A stretch of 64,000 bases of DNA from Niabella sp. (GTDB lineage Bacteria > Bacteroidota > Bacteroidia > Chitinophagales > Chitinophagaceae): the NCBI RefSeq assembly GCF_030150205.1, contig NZ_JASLGT010000008.1:558001-622000 (forward strand). The letters are read 5' to 3'. Position numbers and translations under genes: made by a program. The notes under the pieces are model-generated. The model was not told where the DNA came from and searched no databases. It saw only the letters and a program-made list of their open reading frames with translations. This document shows, in pieces, positions 61,019 through 64,000 of the stretch; position 1 is the stretch's first letter, and the number at the start of each line of letters is the position of its first letter.

Positions 61019-64000
61019 TTAAAATGTATAACGCAGTCCTAACTGCATTTGCCATGTACTTGCAGCAGTGCGTAAGTCCTGATAAGGTTGTGTATACAAA
61101 GTAGGAACCTGCGTGCCTGTTGCGCCGCCATCCCTGTTTACCGAATAAGTAGACCAGGTATAAACAGGTCTTGCATTTGCATCAAGCGATTTATACACCA
61201 ATGGGTTATTGATCGTGATCGTTTTAAGCACACCCCAGTTCCTGTTCAGCATATTTAAAAAGTTCAGCACATTTACACTAAACTGTAAGTTGTGACGGGT
61301 TTTACCGGATCTCACATAGAAATCCTGTAAAAACGCCAGATCCAGTTTATTGTACCAGGGTAATAACGCCGCATTTCTACCTGCAATTTCCCCTCTGTGC
61401 TTTTTTAAATAATTGCTGTTATTGATAAATGTTTCAAATGCTTCTTTCTGCTGTCCGGGAGTAAATGTATAAGATACGGGTTTGCCATCCGCACCTGTAC
61501 CATTAACAGTCAGCGTTTGAAAATTCATTTCTGCCTGATTTTTGGGAATGTACATGAGATCTGCAGCATTCCTTGCATCGTTATTAATATCTCCGTTTAC
61601 GATATAGGATGTATTGATTCCATTACTCTGACTTCCGGAATAGTATAAACCAATTGTAGACGCCAGGTGATTGGCATATTCAATTTTATAAGAGAGGTTT
61701 GCAACTACCCGATGTGGCACCACGTATTGCGAATTAGCCAGCTCTACGTCATTACCAACACCCTGGTTCGGATTAAAATTATATAAAGAGTTTGCCTGCG
61801 CACTTCCTAAGCCGTTAATGCTTTTTGAAACAGTATACACATAAGCAACGCTTCCAAAAAAGCCTTTAGCCGCTGCTTTTGTAAGTTGCGCTGTAAAAGT
61901 GGCCGAATAACCCTTATTGGAATTTTCAATTACATATGCATTATAATTTCCGTTATAAAACTTACTTGCAGAAGTGTAACGTGCCCGGGTCAGGTCGCCC
62001 TCATAAAAAACACTGTCGGCCGGTTTAAAGTTGGCGTTCCGAACATTTAAAGCGTAAACATCTTTGGTAACTGTTGCCTCCAACGTTGCGGTAAAGCCCT
62101 TTCCAAACGTTTTATCAACCGCTAAATCAGATGTCCAAACCATTGGGAATTTGAAATTCTTATCGATCAGCGCAAATGTGCCGGGAATGGTTACCGATGA
62201 CGGGTCGAGTGTCTGATTCGGAGCCGGAGTAAATTTGTCTGCATAGGCCGACGGATCCGGATTGAACTTTATGGTTGATAAGGTAGCTCGGTCGGTAATT
62301 TTACCTCCGAATTGTACAATACCGGCATTGCTTGGCATATTGGTCAGCCAAACCAATGGGAACCGGCCGGTAAATAAGCCACTACCTCCACGCAGGATGA
62401 GCGAACGGTCATGCAGCACATCCCACCGGAAACTGGCACGGGGAGAAACCAGCGGACGGGAATTGGGCCATTTGCTGGTAGAATACCGTACAAAATCGCC
62501 TGCCGCATTGGGGAAAAACATGCTGTCGATCTTATAATTACCGATCGGGTTCTCCAGATAATTGATTTTATCAACTCTCAGTCCCGCTGAAATAGTAAAG
62601 TAATCGGTTAATTTAATATCATCCTGAACATACACGCCCCACTGTCCTGTTTTCAACTTAGCTGAATACGGATTGGGATTACCAGGAAGCAGCGAATAGG
62701 TCCAGGAATAATAAGCCGGAGTCAGATCATTTAAAAATGCGCCCAGCGAATCATAGGCATAATAACTGGCAGCACCGGGCATAAACATATTTCCCAGATA
62801 TTGCTGCTCATAACTAACCCCTGCTGTCAGCGTATGTTTTCCAACATTATAAGTAAAGTTGTCAATCACAGATGTAATATTATTCACCACATCGTTGTTG
62901 GCTGTAAACGGATCAGTTCCAAGGCTGATATAGTTTTGCCCTGCACCGTTAAAAATATCAACAGTCGGGAACGTTCCTGCAGGAGATATGCGGGTATCCT
63001 TGTTTTTTGTAACGGTGAACAAAAATTGGTTATTAATGCTGGATGACAGTTTACTATTCAATTCTGCAGAATAGGTGGTTACCAGGTGCTTGAAATAATA
63101 GTTGGAATTAAAAAACGCCATGGAAGATTTGCTGTACCGGTTATTGGGTAAGCTGGTTACACTGCCGGTTCTTCCCACAACACTAAATCCACCGCTGTTA
63201 GGAATACTACCATTATTAACCGTTGCCCAGTCATTGGTATTGTTAAAGTTTGTATACTTTAATGTCAGCTTATTATTCAGATCAATATTCCAGTCTATTT
63301 TACCTAAAACACGCCAGTCATCTCCGGCAAAAGGAGGTGTACTTTGATAGGCGCCTACATCATATCCATATTTCTCAAGCACATGATCAGCCACCAGCTT
63401 CATATCATTTACTGGAGTATTGCTTTGCTGTCCGGTACCAGAACCACCGGTCGGATACCAGGTTGGGCCGGGGCGGGAGCTCTTCTCGTATTCCCCATTG
63501 GCAAAAAAGAACAATTTATTTTTTATGATCGGACCGCCAAAAGAACCTCCATAAATATTATTCTTGGTTTTAGCATTGGTAAGCCGGTAATCCCTTACCT
63601 GGGATCCGTTAAAGTCCTGGCTTGTAAAAAACGTGTAGGCCGTTCCATGAAAGGTATTGGTACCACTTTTTGTTACCGCATTAATGGCAGCACCGGTAAA
63701 GCCAGATTGCCGTACATCAAAAGGCGCCGTTGCTACAGACACCTGGTCAAAAGCATCAATAGAAATAGGAGGAAGACCGCCACCGGGTTGAGGGTCATTG
63801 CTCAATCCAAAGTTATTATTCATATTTACCCCGTCCACTTTCAGGTTGTTCATTCTTCCATCCCGGCCGCCAAAGTTATTTCCATTGGCCTGGGGTGTAC
63901 CCCTGGTAATATCGGTAAGGCTTCTGCTGATGGTAGGCATGCTTGTAAGCTCCCTTTGGCCAAATACAGTGGTAGGTCCCTGCTTAACTGTGCTTATTTT
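61019..64000 (-). CDS. TonB-dependent receptor, Oar-like (5' end cut by window)
   Basis: 994 visible residues; the frame continues to the window edge (KISTVKQGPTTVFGQREL before the first in-window Met at 63940), so the signal peptide, carboxypeptidase-like domain and TonB box are missing. Plug: TSMPTISRSLTDITRGTPQANGNNFGGRDGRMNNLKVDGVNMNN; then INAVTKSGTNTFHGTAYTFF, typical of Oar/Cna-B receptors. The barrel ends WQMQLGLRYTF. It imports or secretes a large substrate, unknown. Confidence 0.93.
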   Translation of the reverse strand, partial: KISTVKQGPTTVFGQRELTSMPTISRSLTDITRGTPQANGNNFGGRDGRMNNLKVDGVNMNNNFGLSNDPQPGGGLPPISIDAFDQVSVATAPFDVRQSGFTGAAINAVTKSGTNTFHGTAYTFFTSQDFNGSQVRDYRLTNAKTKNNIYGGSFGGPIIKNKLFFFANGEYEKSSRPGPTWYPTGGSGTGQQSNTPVNDMKLVADHVLEKYGYDVGAYQSTPPFAGDDWRVLGKIDWNIDLNNKLTLKYTNFNNTNDWATVNNGSIPNSGGFSVVGRTGSVTSLPNNRYSKSSMAFFNSNYYFKHLVTTYSAELNSKLSSSINNQFLFTVTKNKDTRISPAGTFPTVDIFNGAGQNYISLGTDPFTANNDVVNNITSVIDNFTYNVGKHTLTAGVSYEQQYLGNMFMPGAASYYAYDSLGAFLNDLTPAYYSWTYSLLPGNPNPYSAKLKTGQWGVYVQDDIKLTDYFTISAGLRVDKINYLENPIGNYKIDSMFFPNAAGDFVRYSTSKWPNSRPLVSPRASFRWDVLHDRSLILRGGSGLFTGRFPLVWLTNMPSNAGIVQFGGKITDRATLSTIKFNPDPSAYADKFTPAPNQTLDPSSVTIPGTFALIDKNFKFPMVWTSDLAVDKTFGKGFTATLEATVTKDVYALNVRNANFKPADSVFYEGDLTRARYTSASKFYNGNYNAYVIENSNKGYSATFTAQLTKAAAKGFFGSVAYVYTVSKSINGLGSAQANSLYNFNPNQGVGNDVELANSQYVVPHRVVANLSYKIEYANHLASTIGLYYSGSQSNGINTSYIVNGDINNDARNAADLMYIPKNQAEMNFQTLTVNGTGADGKPVSYTFTPGQQKEAFETFINNSNYLKKHRGEIAGRNAALLPWYNKLDLAFLQDFYVRSGKTRHNLQFSVNVLNFLNMLNRNWGVLKTITINNPLVYKSLDANARPVYTWSTYSVNRDGGATGTQVPTLYTQPYQDLRTAASTWQMQLGLRYTF

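Overview
The window looks like a piece of a Bacteroidota chromosome, most likely family Chitinophagaceae (inferred, not searched). The cues are TAnnTTTG-type -7 promoter boxes, many lipoproteins and outer-membrane proteins, a TonB-dependent receptor, ClpC, an exosortase K / MSEP-CTERM pair, DUF1080 and sulfatase genes, and little use of Shine-Dalgarno sites. I saw no rRNA, tRNA, CRISPR array, transposase or phage gene. Both ends cut through a gene: a cation:proton antiporter on the left and a TonB-dependent receptor on the right.

Region by region. 1-7 kb: antiporter, a double DUF1080 protein divergent from a Tat-exported Gfo/Idh/MocA oxidoreductase (keto-sugar chemistry), a small lipoprotein, a DCC thiol protein, a DoxX/thioesterase/VOC operon and an HU-like (CCDC81-type) membrane protein. 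7-10 kb: an envelope operon with two LVIVD lipoproteins and a barrel protein, plus a 51-aa membrane protein. 10.5-14.2 kb: a CBM20-GH77 4-alpha-glucanotransferase behind a promoter whose spacer is a palindrome, then six copies of a 115-bp tandem repeat and a 54-aa membrane protein. 14.2-18.7 kb: lpxB, surE, then a small accessory patch (AAA/DUF4143 ATPase behind four 22-bp repeats, and an AT-rich glycosylase-like gene). 18.7-24.5 kb: an exosortase K cluster with its own winged-helix regulator, two copies of an operator-like motif, the MSEP-CTERM target and a 26-aa peptide. 24.6-28 kb: small stress and metabolic genes and a polysaccharide deacetylase lipoprotein. 28.5-32.5 kb: clpC divergent from a STAS protein and RNase Z around a palindromic -7 box.

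32.9-36.2 kb: two recently duplicated YadA-head/S74-chaperone proteins and a protein whose Ig-like domain is split by a membrane/lipobox-like insert. 36.3-39.3 kb: two sulfatases. 39.4-45.4 kb: a minus-strand run of D-2-hydroxyacid dehydrogenase, Lgt-like membrane enzyme, Tes-like radical SAM enzyme and three tandem small two-helix proteins ending in GFS(I/L)CS. This is the best candidate for an undescribed system. 45.5-51.1 kb: response regulator, sucD, mlaF, mlaE, maeB. 51.4-55 kb: a second HU-like protein, a small membrane protein and four tandem FKBP-type lipoproteins. 55.3-61 kb: sdaA, rnhA, a DUF4846 lipoprotein, a RES/Xre toxin-antitoxin pair, a barrel protein and a GNAT acetyltransferase, then the TonB receptor.

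Most genes are ordinary envelope, glycan and central-metabolism functions. Several intergenic gaps carry dispersed or text-like low-complexity repeats. All names come from reading motifs and translated sequence; no database search was possible.
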